Positions 20,886 to 32,822 of a DNA stretch of 64,000 bases are shown one piece after another (within the stretch, counting starts at the first letter, position 1; each line of letters begins with the position of its first letter). The notes below the pieces were generated by a model, which was not told the origin of the DNA, did not search any database, and saw only the letters and a program-made list of their open reading frames with translations. Source of the stretch: Tubulanus polymorphus. Its lineage: Eukaryota; Nemertea; Palaeonemertea; Tubulaniformes; Tubulanidae. The stretch spans positions 177,463 through 241,462 of the forward strand of contig NW_027437431.1 in NCBI RefSeq assembly GCF_964204645.1, written 5' to 3'. The position numbers were made by a program, and so were the translations under genes.

Positions 20886-21392
20886 TTAAGAGGCTTTTGA
20901 TGCATCATGACCAAAAACTCCATTAGGGAAGAGTTGTGGGAAAGACAGAACATCACTGGCAGGATCATCGAGGATGCTCAGAGGTTTCTGTGCTTCTCCT
21001 GGAGCAATTTCTATAATTTCGTTTCCTTTATCGGTAGATGTTGTATCAACATTAACTGGAACATTGACAACTGTTTCAAGTATTGCATTTTGCTTTCCTC
21101 TAGGAAGAGCCATAATCTTCATGAAAGGAATTCTTTGTGATATCATAGTAGCTTCCAAATCAGATAAACCTTTGAATTCATCACTTAAAGGTGGAAGATC
21201 TAATTTGTTGGCCTTTGCTCCTGCAGGCATACATCCCCTTTTAATACTGTTATGGCAAGTATGGCAAATATATGTCAAGCCATCAGAACTAGGCAATGCA
21301 TAACGGATAAGACACTCCTGTAATAATGTATCAGGAGTGTTAACGTACTTTGAAGCACCAAAAGGAATGCAGGAAACTTTATACATCAGCAT
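20886..21392 (-). pseudogene. Helentron N-terminal Cys-rich domain
   Basis: The open frame contains Y-I-C-H-T-C-H-N-S-I-K-R-G and then I-S-Q-R-I-P-F-M-K-I-M-A-L-P-R-G-K-Q and V-V-N-V-P-V-N-V, a block seen before Rep in many Helitron-like proteins (OTU-less type). It ends with S-F-P-Q-L-F-P-N-G, also common there. The stop at its end and the next frame at 20611 show decay between this part and Rep. Confidence 0.7.
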
Positions 21393-21569
21393 ATGACAAC
21401 AAATGCAGACTAAGGTTGGTCAACATGAAACAGAAGTTTCAAAGGTTCCCATACTAGAAGAATTGAACGTATTAATATTTTGTCGATATGAGCTTTGAAG
21501 CATGTTTTCTACTTTGTCCCGTTTACCATTCTTTAAGCTTATTTTCTTCGACTGTAAGTGTAGTTCCTT

Positions 21570-21930
21570 TTCCTTTTTTTGTTGAACAAGATCAGATCTG
21601 GTAAGGTTTTTACTACGTAGTTCCACAATGCGTTCTGCTTGACGTTTAGCAGAATCAGATCTGGATGACTGCCGTTGTTGTTAGTCAGCCTTTTTCTTTT
21701 TCGCATTTAGCAGGATCAGATCTTGTTTTGTTTTTACTACGCAGTCCGATGACACGTTCTGCTCGACGTTTAGCAGGATAAGATCTGGATGACTGCCGTT
21801 GTTGTAAGTCAGCCTTTTTTCGTGTTTAGCAGGATCAGATCTGGTTTTGTTTTTACTATGCAGTCCGACGACACGTTCTGCTTGACGTTTAGTGGCATCA
21901 GATCTGGCTTTCATTTTACTCAAAAGCTCA
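21570..21930 (-). repeat. Coding tandem repeat in the Helentron N-terminus
   Basis: About three copies of a roughly 120-base unit with AGGATCAGATCTGG, TTTTGTTTTTACTA and ACACGTTCTGCTTGACG. On the minus strand each encodes basic text such as A-K-R-Q-A-E-R-V-V-G and N-K-T-R-S-D. Confidence 0.7.
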
Positions 21931-22822
21931 ATTTTTTTTTCTTTTTCACGTTAAGGATCATTTCGAAGTGTTGATCATTTCGATGTGTTGATCGGCGAAG
22001 TTTGTCCAAAATTGTCTCCCTTGTTTTATAATTGGTATCTAAACGTCTAATCTTTTTACGTAGGGCATCTTTGGTACAGTGATTATCTTGATTCTCTTGA
22101 AAGTGCATTGAAGTACTGTGGGCATGTTGTAATTCCAACTGGTCTGTAGATATGTGCTGAATGGCTTGTAGAATGCCTGAAAATTTAATGAGGGACATGA
22201 AACTTAGAATTTCAATTAGTCGATTTTGTGTGCAGGTATGGAAAAAGACAGATTTTTTTAGCTCGAATACATGGAATAAAGAAATGTGAGAAGAGTATCA
22301 CATATTGTTCTAACAGGATATGAAGCGTCGGTGCAAAGATTTTTGTAACAATATGGCAAGAAAATGAAGGCAATGTGAATTGATTGATATTGAACAAAGA
22401 TACAGCTGAGATTGAGTTGTAGATGTGGAATTTGAGGTGTTTGGTATTATGTACTGCATCATTTGCCTAAAAGAAAATAAATCAGTAAACTAACTAGGAA
22501 AGACCCATATGCAATCTATGAGGACAGTTATTTCTTATATTTACTCAAGTTACTATTCACAGAGAGTACCAGTACATTAAAAGAAGTAATAAAAACGTAG
22601 GATGCTGAGATGATAGATGACAGTGGTTGATAATGTGTACTATCAATATTAGTTATAACCTTCTCTGGGTAAGTAAGATAAACCTTGAGCTAAAAGAAAT
22701 CATCTTATTCAGAAATCATGATTCAGTAGGTTCTATAATGGGCATAGTGGTAATGGAAAGAATAATGAGTTACACTGATATTGCATTGAACAAAAAATAA
22801 CTGATAACTTACTAAGAACTAC

Positions 22823-22890
22823 CTGATGCTGTTTTCGTAATTTATCCTCTTCTCTTTTTTACGTGGGCTTTTTGATTTAAATTTCGGCAT
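22823..22890 (-). CDS. Possible first exon of the Helentron gene
   Basis: The ATG at 22890 starts a very basic 22-codon stretch (M-P-K-F-K-S-K-S-P-R-K-K-E-K-R) that ends AGCATCAG followed by GTAGTT, a plausible donor. A plausible acceptor (TTTTCTTTTAG) precedes 22466, but the frame after it soon stops. Weak, position-based call. Confidence 0.3.
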
Positions 22891-24050
22891 CGTTGCTGCA
22901 TGAAGGTTGAAGAAACTGAAGTGGAGTAGTTTTGATTAGTTGTGCCTTAAACCAAACTACTGTATTCTGTAGCGTTAAGCTATTATCCATATAATTTCTA
23001 CCTTTCTAGGCACATGGTTTAACTTCACATCACTATAATTGGGAGGTGCAATGGCAGGTTTTCCCGCCAGATGGCGTGACGAATACTCAGTGTTTCGATG
23101 TCAATCAAGATCAGTTCATATTTGATGAACTTCAAACTGAAATTTTAGGCTCCCGAATCCATACATTATCATATGACCCCACAAATATACTTAATATTCA
23201 TTTTCCTACTTAGATGTCGGTGTAGTTTCCATAATATCTGATAAGAGAAAAGTCCATTCGGTTTTCATTGAAAAGTAGAAGAGCACGAAAGACCGAGTAA
23301 CTACTAGCGAAACCGGCGGATTCTTGCTTGTCACAGGAGTGCTGGTAGTTCCCCATTGCTTAATGCCAATGAATAGAGTAGTTAGGTATATTGACTGCCA
23401 GAGTAATGTTATAAAAGTTAGAGAAACTTATGTGAAAGTCATCATTACATGACAATCACCCCGAGTAATGATGACTTGCATGCACCACTTGTCATGCATA
23501 TGTCAAGGTGGCAATGCAGACTTGTATTATCACTGCCACAATGCAGACAGAAGTGTTGCATGATCTTACTTAGAAAATATATATATACTAAATGATCTGA
23601 AAGTACAATTTATTGTCAAAACCTTTTTTGATCGTACGAACATTAATACAAGAACTCTAACACATTCGTTCTTCGGATATAGGCAAGTAGGAAACTTTAG
23701 CAACTTTTGAATGTAGCATTAAGACGAGATATAATAACAGTGGTAGACATAATCCTACACTTAAAGTCTAGCCGAATTGACTAGACGATGAAAAAGAACA
23801 TTTGAAATAATACACGAAACAACTAAAGTGCCCTGTTTAGCGTTTGTAGTATTAAGCTTTTGTAGGCCTAGTCGAAGTACTGTCAGTACTTGCAACACAA
23901 TTACAACATCTTAAGTCTAGACAAATTTTACTAGACTATCAAAAGTTATATAAAAACACAAATGAATTAATGTCAACAGATAGGAAGATATAGCAAATAC
24001 ATAAAACATGTCTACTATGTATGCACTTGTTTATTCATTATAGTTGTCTG
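22891..24050. other. Non-coding, one 12-bp hairpin
   Basis: No gene supported. AGTCATCATTAC at 23438-23449 pairs exactly with 23465-23476. A duplicated TGTCATGCATATG/TGCAGAC patch follows. Confidence 0.6.
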
Positions 24051-24089
24051 TGGCGATGCTTTGGTCATTAATGTCCATCACATCAGCAT

Positions 24090-25225
24090 TTATACTGAGT
24101 CAACTTTAACTGGTGTACTAGTTAGTGCTTCATCCATAGTGAATTCATCGTCACCAAAATCGACCATGACCAGTCTCCGTCGTCTAGGAATTTGGTCCAG
24201 TTGTTGTGACATATTAGTAAGTTTCTCTTTGAGAGGAAGCCATGCTGATTTGGAGAGATCATGTTTTCTGTTGTCAGGTGATTCATAATTTCGTCTCTTG
24301 ATGGTTTCTAATATTTTGCAACATATTGCATGTTAGGCTAGCGGGTCTGTAGTTAGATGATTTGGATTTATCGCCCTTTTTGTGGATCGGTTTAAATATC
24401 CCCATTTTTCATTCCGACGGCAGTGTACAGGTAGTGAGCGATTTTTGGAATATTATCTAACTTGTCTGCTATTTCTTTCAATAGTCTGGGATCGAGCTTA
24501 TATGGACCTGGACTCTTACTCGTTTTGAGGTTTTTGAGTTTCTTCAGAACTGATGCAGCTGTGACGTGTTGATCCACGTGGCCAATATTTCTACCTACTG
24601 TCAGAGGGGTAGGGTGGGGGATGTTGTGAACATCCTCAGTAACGAATACACTGCTGAAATATCTATTAAAAATCTCGGCTTTTTCGGTGTTTTCCGAAGC
24701 GATGACCTCATTATGATGAATAGCTGGAATCTTGGAATTTCTTGATCAATGGCTTTTTCACGGTTTGAAAGAATTAGATCTAAAAGGCTCGGTTGTTGGT
24801 TTGGCCGGTACCTTGTTGGCTCATCTACGAATTGGCGAAGATAGCAGTCGTTTACCGTTTCGATAAATAGGCTTGATGCATGGTTTCTGTTTGCCATAGA
24901 TGTTTCAGTCTCCCAATTTATTTCAGGGAGGTTGAAATCACCAGTAATCAATAGGTCGTCACAAGCCCCCCTTTCATCTGACATACTTCTAATCACGTTG
25001 TTTAACTTCATATTGTTTTCGGTGGTAGAATTTGGGCTCCTGTATATAGTACCGAAGAAGGGAATTTCCATCCTCCTTTGGGACCCTAATCCACTTGTTT
25101 TCGGAGGCATTTATTTTCGGGGTTATTTCGTTAATCATCATATTGTTTCCAACGTATTTACAAATACCGCGCCCGATCTCATTTAAATTATTAACAGGGG
25201 CTTGATATCCAGGACCCGGTTTCAC
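24090..25225 (-). pseudogene. LINE fragment: endonuclease and start of reverse transcriptase
   Basis: Reading down from 25225: an endonuclease start (G-R-G-I-C-K-Y-V-G), a frameshift, F-F-G-T-I-Y-R-S-P-N-S, L-I-T-G-D-F-N-L-P-E-I-N-W and L-L-D-L-I-L-S-N at 24601-25110, then L-K-T-S-K-S-P-G-P-Y-K-L-D-P-R-L-L-K (24392-24577) and a weak S-N-Y-R-P-A-S-L-T fragment near 24340. This is a CR1-like order. Frameshifts and stops interrupt it, and the catalytic reverse transcriptase part is missing. It differs from the LINE at 9064-13775. Confidence 0.75.
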
Positions 25226-26094
25226 AGTTCCGAATTAAGATTTGACTCAAGAGTTAACTCATTGAAAATGAACTCATTTTAAATCAGAGTTAACTCTAAC
25301 TCACAACTGTGGGAACTGGATCCAGGTAACAACAGAGAGTCCGGATTTACGTTCTCTCCGAAAGGGCTAACGCGCTCGACGGTTCTTCTATTTCGCGTAG
25401 AAATGTGACCGAGGTTTCTAACCTATACATAGTGTTTTCAGCCACGTGACACATTCCAAATCTTTGAAAAGTCATATCTCGTGTAGCCCCTAACCTCCGC
25501 GTAAAATATCGTTCCCAATGTCGGCAAGTCAAACTAACCTACGTAAAATTTCTCTTTCCCAATGTCGGCAAGTAAAAATAACCTACACTGATCTCTGGCG
25601 CATTGATTCTTTTTTGTGATAAGTCTCATCGTCCTACTTTTCCGTATACGCACATGTACTAAAATGGATACTTGAGCCGGGTTTCACATAAAAATGTCTG
25701 TGGATATAACAATAAAATTTCGTAACACAAAAAAATATTTGCCCCAACTACAATGCAGGAAGATTTTTAAAAAGGGCAGGAGCAGATACAAAAAGGGCTT
25801 TAACCAATATCTCTGGAGAAGGCTAGCAGTACTGTCCCTGTTATTTCCGACGGCTAGCGGTACTGTCCCTGTTATTTCCGACCCTCAAATCCAAGGCAGA
25901 AAAAATCCCAGAGAAATATCAGTTCAGCATATTCTTCAAATAACTATACCGGTAAATACATCTTTATTTCACAATCGGAAAAACCACAAATAATCTTTTA
26001 ATGAAATTAGAACAATAGCGTTTACTGCAACAATTCTAAACGTAATTGAGGTTTTAAGAAAATAGAAACATGACTTGATAACAATGAATTCATA
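25226..26094. other. Non-coding with two short tandem duplications
   Basis: A unit of about 45 bases with CCCAATGTCGGCAAGT is doubled near 25500-25590, and a 31-base unit with GTACTGTCCCTGTTATTTCC is doubled near 25823-25884. The motif CCGGGTTTCACA occurs in similar form at 25213 and 25678 and may mark the ends of a small inserted element. No gene supported. Confidence 0.5.
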
Positions 26095-26158
26095 ACAGAA
26101 AATCTTATTGCTAAAAAAAGTCAGAGAGTTTGTTGTATACGAGTACGTATGAAAATAT
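26095..26158. repeat. Direct repeat left of the DNA transposon
   Basis: About 58-64 bases including GTCAGAGAGTTTGTTGTATA recur at 29724-29783 with small differences, bracketing the transposon. Confidence 0.7.
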
Positions 26159-26698
26159 CGTCAATAGTAGGACGAAGGGTGAATGGGAATTTTTTACAGT
26201 TTTTAACTGAGCCCACTAGGAACATTATGGGGATGGTTTCTATGGCCTTATGAAGTATTTTTGTCTATTTTTACTGGAAATACGATTTCTAAAAATCCAC
26301 TAAGGTCATCTAAAATATTAAGCCCAATTACCTCATTCGCCATTTTGTTAAATATGCATTGCTATAGTAACGACTTAGCAACTACAAGTGGGGCGAATGA
26401 GTGAAATTTAAAAACAAAAACGATATGGCCTAAATTTCATTATCGATTCTGTTTGACTGAGTCGTTTAGTAACCTGACAAATTTCAAAAACGTTTCCTAT
26501 TGGTGGAGATTTCATTCATCGTCATTGAGTTTTGCTTGTCATCGGTGGTGAAACGAATATAAAAAAATCTACATTATCAAAGGTAAGTTTTGCTTTACGG
26601 AGCCTAATCGTATATTTTGATATTTCTAAATACAATGATTATTATCATATTGAAATTCATTTCACATTATCCGAATACATATTCTTATTTCTATATAG

Positions 26699-29334
26699 AT
26701 GGAACCGTCTGAGTTAATCGCTGATCTAGTTTCTGTAAGCTAGTGCGAACTCGTTAAAGGTTACAGCAGATACAAGATAGGCGCAAGAATTCGTTATCGG
26801 TGGAGCAAAAGGTGGTGGTACGGAAAAATAGTCGATACTGATATAGTTTCAGAAGATAAAGATAACGATGTTCCCATGACAGTTCTGTTAAAAGCTAATT
26901 GTGGAGAATCTCATGAAAATGTAAGCATGTTTAATTATATCGAAAATATTCCACCATCTCCTAAGATAGCAGAGGAAACTGAGCGTCCTGTATTCAAGGA
27001 TATAACAAACGTCTGCTTGTGCGAATTGAAAAGTTGCGAAGAAGTTTTTGCTGCATGTAACTCATGCAGACCATGCTGTGTTATAACCATTTTACTCAGG
27101 AGAATTGCCCAGTTCGTAACCCTCAACCTTCGGTGACAGAAGATTCGTTGATGAACGTCGAAATATCCCCAGAAATCTATATAGTAGAAGGTGAAGAACA
27201 AGAGCCAATATCACCCCTCCTTCCTCCAGAAAAACCAACAGAAAAACGATCAAAGGCAAGAAGAAAATTAGTGAAAGAAAATAGAAATCGAGGAATTGAA
27301 TACTCAACAGAAAAAAGTGACATCACTAAATCAATGCAATTGGCGATACATGCAAGACGTTAATAGTTTAATCTCCACTTTCGACAACCTAAACCCTACA
27401 ACCAGCATTGTTCAGCTAGCCAAATTTATTAAACTCGGTCTGCCATTGTCCTAATATTTCTTCGATTAATGTTCTGTATATTTTCAATTATGTTTTAACT
27501 CATCTGTAATTAGTGTTAATTATGCTTCATTTTATTATTTGTTTATCTCCTATTATGTATATACTTGATTTTCCGAATTTGTATCAGTTGCAAACAATGT
27601 TTTATTAATGTTTATGCTGAATAAAGATTGAATTGAATTGAATTGCAAGAATATAGGAAGATGTCTGCAAAAATCCTATGTTTGCGATAGTATCACTAAC
27701 GAACGCACAGAGCAAATCCTCCTCTCATATTGGCATAAAGGTGATTTGAGGGAACTGCGCCATTGAATTAAGTCTCACATTACATCAAATGAACCCATGA
27801 GACAACAAATAAACAGTCGAAAGTCCAGAACCATCAAATACTTTCTTCCAGATACTGAGGGCCATCTGCTACCAGTATGCAGAATCTTGTTTTTCAATAC
27901 ACTTTGTGTCAGTGAAAAGGTTGTCCCGACGGTACTTAGTAAAACTGACGAAACTGGTGCCCTTGAAGATGAGCATCGTGGTGGTCGAGTTGCAACTCTT
28001 GCAGCACGAGACAATGTATTACGTCAATGCGTCGAAGGTCACATCAACAGATTCCCCAGAACAGAATAAAACTACTGTAGGAGAGACACAAAATTTCAGT
28101 ACCTTTTACCAGACCCCACCCAAAGAAAAATGTGGGAATTGTATGACCACGAGTGACAACCAGAAAACAAAGTGTCTTTCTCATACTATTGCAAGGTCTT
28201 CAAATCTATGAAATTGAAATTTCATTATCCCAAGAAAGATGCATGTGGTTTATGCGAATCATATCGTAACGGAAATGAAACAGAGAAGGCCAAACTGAAG
28301 GGTCAATTTGAAAGCCACATCAGTGAAAAGGAGAAAGTTCGGAATATCAAATTGTCTTTGAAATGTCATGCATCATTAAATGACAAGATAACATCTGTTC
28401 ATTTGATCTACAACAAATAATATTCCTACCAAAAACAAACCGCTCGTTAATATTCTACAGTAGAAGATTATCTTGTTATAACTTTACGATATACGATGTC
28501 AATTCGAAACATTGTGAATGTTTTTTATGGCATGAAGGCATTGCTGGTCGAGGTTCAAACGAAATCGCCTCATGCGTGTATCAGTACTTGAAAAGAATTG
28601 ACGCATACTCTGTACGCCATTTATTCCTTTTTGCTGATGGATGTTCCGGGCAGAATAAGATTAGTATTTTATCGTGTATGCTTTTGTACTTTGTCCAGAA
28701 TAGCGTTAATGTACAACAATGTATAACAATACATTATTTTGAACCACACCACGGTCAAAACGAGGGCAATGCTGTACACAGAGTTGCGTCGAACGCGCAA
28801 TAAAATGAATTCCGGAGATTATGACACCGAGCGAATTTTTGGCAATAATCAAAATGGCACGCTTGAGATCAACAACTAGCGTCACTCAAGTGGATACTGG
28901 CGATATCCTGAACTGGAAAGATTTGGCGAAAAATCTGTCCATTCTTCGCATTCGAGAGGCCAGCGATGGTTGGTTGGAAATTGACTGGAAAAAGTTTGCG
29001 AGTTGCAAGTGAACAAAGTTCACCCAGCATAATCGGATTCAAGATGTCGCATCATGATGACGTATTCGCACCTTTAGATCGTAAGTCGAGACGAAACTTC
29101 GTAGAGATGGTCCCATATCCAATGCCGGCGTACGATGAAAAACCGAAGTTGAGCGCCGGCAAGTTGAATGATCTGATGCGTTTATGTCAGGGAGAAATGC
29201 CGGTAATCAGTAATTCGGATACAAAAGCGTTTTACCAAAATCTTTCCCACAAGAAATTGAGAGTTGAATTGTTTGTTTCGAAAATAAATTTACTTTTCGT
29301 GGATTTCCTGTGTTTTGATACTTTTTCTTTCTAG
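26699..29334 (+). pseudogene. Transposase-like gene with an ADGCSGQNK motif, broken
   Basis: The ATG at 26699 follows a CTATATAG acceptor-like sequence. The frame has one TAG (26741-26743), a region with W-S-K-R-W-W-Y-G-K-I-V that looks like a Tudor/PWWP-type start, and a Lys/Glu-rich end at 27363. After a LINE tail, later parts appear in several frames: D-A-C-G-L-C-E-S-Y-R (about 28240), F-A-D-G-C-S-G-Q-N-K (about 28630) and E-P-H-H-G-Q-N-E-G-N-A-V-H (about 28745). These blocks recur in many uncharacterised metazoan proteins; I believe they match the group annotated DUF7869, but I could not verify that. The Asp and His residues could be part of an RNase H-like catalytic core. The gene has stops and frameshifts. 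Confidence 0.55.
27365..27650 (+). mobile_element. 3' tail of a LINE-like retroelement
   Basis: AT-rich non-coding sequence ending in GAATAAAGATTGAATTGAAT, a polyadenylation-like signal with short TTGAA repeats, as at the 3' ends of CR1/L2-type elements. It interrupts the transposase-like gene. The left limit is uncertain. Confidence 0.45.
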
Positions 29335-29723
29335 TAAATGATAGATATCATTTTAAGATACACATTTCCATACACAGAAAGGACAAATGAAGGACGAATC
29401 GGAGTATTAATTTGATTCCTGTTATGACAAATGGGTGAATCGAGGGCAATTGAACCATCAATGCTAAGTGGTTGATTTTACGAAAGGGCGAATGGGACAT
29501 CTATATTCAATGAGACCAAACACACTAAATTCATGTCCAAAATGATAAATATTTGTCATGTTGATAGAAATTATCAAGATTTAATAAATGGTACCAAATA
29601 AGAATTAATAGCATACATATTTACTTGATTTTAGCGGTCTGAATTCAAAGAAGAATTCAGACACGCAATAACCCAAATGTTCTATTACCCCATTCGCCCC
29701 TTCGTCCTACTACTGACGTCATA

Positions 29724-29783
29724 TCAGAAAATCTTATTGTTAAAAGTCAGAGAGTTTGTTGTATACGAGTATGAAAATATGAT
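29724..29783. repeat. Direct repeat right of the DNA transposon
   Basis: Partner of 26095-26158. It is too long for a normal target duplication, so it may be an older tandem or dispersed repeat that the transposon split. Confidence 0.65.
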
Positions 29784-30196
29784 ATATCTTTATCAAAGTG
29801 ACATGTGTATATAATAGTTCATTTGCTTACAATTGTTTGTTTTTATCACCCCCAATAGGTATCTACAAGTCGTTTGGATAAAGCTAATAAAGGACCATGG
29901 GTCCAGAAGGATCAACTGAGTACATTTTAGTTTTGAGCACAAAATCGATTTGTTCTTAGATTTGCAACAAAATCAGAAAAGTTACAACCAAATTTTCAAA
30001 TGTTCCATAAGATTCTTATACAAAATGATACTTGACAGTTTGGTCAATATAAGCATAATATAAAAGCTGTATAAAATGAGAAACTGGAGGTCCAGAGACA
30101 CGATGCCCACTAGCTGAAATGCTTGATAATCTGATCATTTTAATATGCATGACCCTGGTGATCAAATAAAAATTCCATACCAACATTCCGGTATCA
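29784..30196. other. Non-coding, nothing recognised
   Basis: AT-rich; no supported gene or repeat. Confidence 0.5.
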
Positions 30197-30602
30197 GGAC
30201 AATTGCCCCCGGACAATTGCCCCCCAAATTAAATCTTCTTAATCTTAAAGTAACACAGATATTTACACAAATTAATTAGACAAAATGAACTAATTCTAGC
30301 TAATTACTCTAGGACAGCTTTAAAGTTTTTGATTGGCTAAAGTAACACTAAAACTAATTCCAATAAATTAGCCGACGTTAACGATTGCACAAATAAGTGG
30401 ACCTATTAAGTTTTCTTTAATTCGGTAAGTGAATTATCATTACGCAAGGACTGATTTAAAGTTTTTGATCTGCATACAACATCAGTAATTCTATATCTTA
30501 TAAATCTATATTCAATAATAGACAAATCAATTTCTAAGTAAAGTATTTAGGTGGTGTTAATACAAATCAAAAAGGATTTTATTCGGGGGGCAATTGTCCT
30601 AG
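30197..30602. mobile_element. MITE with GGACAATTGCCCCC ends
   Basis: GGACAATTGCCCCC occurs twice in tandem at the left end, and its reverse complement lies at about 30586-30600. The interior of about 400 bases is non-coding. One further copy of the end motif occurs alone near 33840. No clear target duplication. Confidence 0.55.
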
Positions 30603-32195
30603 AATCCAACATTCCATATCAATTCCAACCCTTTTTCCCTCCTAATGACAAAATAGCAGCTGTGTCAGCTAGTCAGCAATGGCATAAGCCGAAAAACTGT
30701 AAATATATGTAATTCAACATTAAAGCCTACTGGAGGAGAGAAAAAACAACAGGTAATCTTAATTCGACTTGAGATGTGTTCTACCTATAACAGTGCTAAC
30801 AATCATTATTGAATATAAATACCGGTACAAAAACCAAAATCCTACTGTGATATTTCCTCACAAACCTTTTCCCATCTATGAACAAATAATTTGACCAAAA
30901 CAGACAATAAAGGTCCAATGGCCCTGTGGCTCACCATCAAATCATAGAGTGTATATTGTCAAAATTATTACACTAACTATGAATTAATTTGGATTGCAAT
31001 CGAATGTAGGATAGATTACCGAATTAAAACCATCAACTGACGACGATATGCTGAACAAACTCTTCAAACAACAATCTTTTATTCTTAATCTAATCACTTC
31101 ATTAATTCTTAGCCCCTTATTACACGATTAATACATACTAAGATATTATTATACTCGCAATTTCCAGATTTTATTATCCTTGAATTAAATCAAAATACAC
31201 GCCCAACGCACGACTTCTCCCAGTCTCATATGAGTTTGTTTTTAACAGCACACGTGTGATAACTATGCTGTACGTTCTCTACTGATCGCTCCACACGGAT
31301 TTCCGTAGTACGATAGCTGTATATATAAGGGTATAATGTGTGCAGACTAGCTCCCACCTCTAAATCAGTTGAAAAAACTGACTGTTGATTAGATGAAAAG
31401 CTGAGAGCATTCCACTGCCCGCTATTGTCTACAGACTATTCAGTCCATTATTAATTTATTACCGCTCACAATTCTACCTAAGAACGTACTAAAATTGAAT
31501 AGATTAGAGCAGTAACACGGTTCACAAAAATCCTGGTTAGCAGGTCTTTTAAGGCATTGACAAGACAAATCTAAGCCAAAACTCCATTGGCATCGCCATA
31601 CTTGCTATTTGGATACTGAATTGAATAGCCTACTTGTTTATAATCGTAACACCGAACAAATTATAAGCTAACATACGATACCTAGTCGAATGAAATGCTC
31701 GCCATTGGGTTTTCCCAATAGGCTTTCCCAATTACATCAGAAGTTCCTGGAATTTCCTGTATATCTAACAAACAGCCAATCACATTCAATGTACCTCAGG
31801 TAACAAGGTCAACTCGGATGAATAGAAGCGAGAAAATTTAGGGGGTTTATAAAGTGAGGGCCTATAGGTCGAAAAGTACATCCAGATGAGTCGCACAAAA
31901 AACGGCAACATTTCCAGTAAGGATTGAACTTTTATATATTTCAATTCCAAGTATGCAAATTCTCATATGTGAAAACGTGCCATTACTTAGTGCTAAAAAG
32001 CAGGGTTTTTACATGTTTATCAAGAATAAGTCCCCTAAAAATAACTCAATCACTATGAAATTTTTGTGGGCTCAAGAACTCATTAAGCCAAACCATGACA
32101 CCAAAAATCAACACTATTCGTTCAACAGCCATGTTTGTGCCTTGTTGAATCACCGATACTCTATTCATTTTCGATGAAAACTGCTTCACCAGATC
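30603..32195. other. Non-coding, nothing recognised
   Basis: Long AT-rich stretch without a supported gene. A TATATATAAGGGTATAATG patch at about 31319 looks TATA-like but has no gene after it. Confidence 0.5.
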
Positions 32196-32311
32196 GTTTG
32201 CATAGGCAAACCTCATCCTCCCCCGGCAGGGATTCGAACCTGATGGCATCGAGATTGCCACGGCACGAAACCCTGCCATAATCGACTGTGTGCGCAGATA
32301 CATGCGCAGTT
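32196..32311 (-). mobile_element. tRNA-derived SINE-like unit, first of an inverted pair
   Basis: The minus strand reads GCCATCAGGTTCGAATCCC, which contains a perfect internal B-box-like GGTTCGAATCC, preceded by GTTTCGTGCCGTGGCA. It is related to 32453-32571 in the opposite direction. No clover-leaf can be built, so it is not a tRNA gene. Confidence 0.5.
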
Positions 32312-32452
32312 CAGATGATGTGATTTTTAGCCAATCAGAAATCCCGTTTTATTTTAGCCCGGGTTTTCCCATTTATAGTTCTTCCTTGAAATTTGCCTCA
32401 ACGATTATACAACAAGCAATCTGATTGGTGCCGCCAGTTTTCGTTCGGAAAG

Positions 32453-32571
32453 CTGCGCATGTACCTGCGCACCCGGTCTACTGATGCAGGGGTTCGTGCC
32501 GTGGCTGAGTGTAGCGATGCCATCAGGTTCGAGTCCCTGCAGAAGGAGGATGAGGCAAACCTATGGTTCGC
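32453..32571 (+). mobile_element. tRNA-derived SINE-like unit, second of an inverted pair
   Basis: Reads GCCATCAGGTTCGAGTCCC with a B-box-like core and shares GCGCATGTA, CTGCGCAC and GGAGGATGAGG with the first unit. About 140 bases separate the two, so the pair could fold into one large hairpin. Confidence 0.5.
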
Positions 32572-32822
32572 CAAAAAGTGATCGCAATAGTCATATGGGG
32601 CTTGAGTTCTACTTTAAGAATTTATGTTAAGAATCTAGCTTAAAACCGATTAAAACAATGTGACATTTGACCCTTAGAGGCTAGTTTGTGTTGCCGTGCA
32701 ACTGAAACTGGCAGTGTCCTGAAGTGTTGATCGACTATCAGCTACTGTAGGCAGGTAGAATATTTTGTTATCATTGCTAATTATCGAATTGACTTGACAC
32801 CAAACTACAATGTTTTGTGGAG

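Larger units (their letters stand above)
15451..22890 (-). mobile_element. Decayed Helitron of the Helentron type
   Basis: Minus-strand coding order from the right: basic repeat-rich N-terminus, Cys-rich domain, HUH Rep, Pif1-like helicase, then an exonuclease-endonuclease-phosphatase domain at the C-terminus. That last domain is characteristic of Helentrons. The gene is broken by frameshifts and by an inverted-repeat element at 17789-19556. I did not identify its rolling-circle termini; the limits given are those of coding remnants. Confidence 0.8.
26159..29718 (+). mobile_element. DNA transposon of unassigned family, 3.56 kb
   Basis: The ends form an inverted repeat CGTCARTAGTAGGACGAAGG continuing to GAATGGG, with one extra base on one side. 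Related GGCGAATG or CATTCGCC motifs recur just inside the ends (about 26328, 26391, 29484), as expected for transposase binding sites. The interior carries one broken transposase-like gene on the plus strand and a LINE tail. Confidence 0.65.

Noticed and set aside
31319-31340. TATA-like promoter
   Set aside because: No gene begins within reach on either strand.
32215-32300. Possible tRNA gene
   Set aside because: Only a B-box-like segment is present; no acceptor stem or anticodon arm can be formed.
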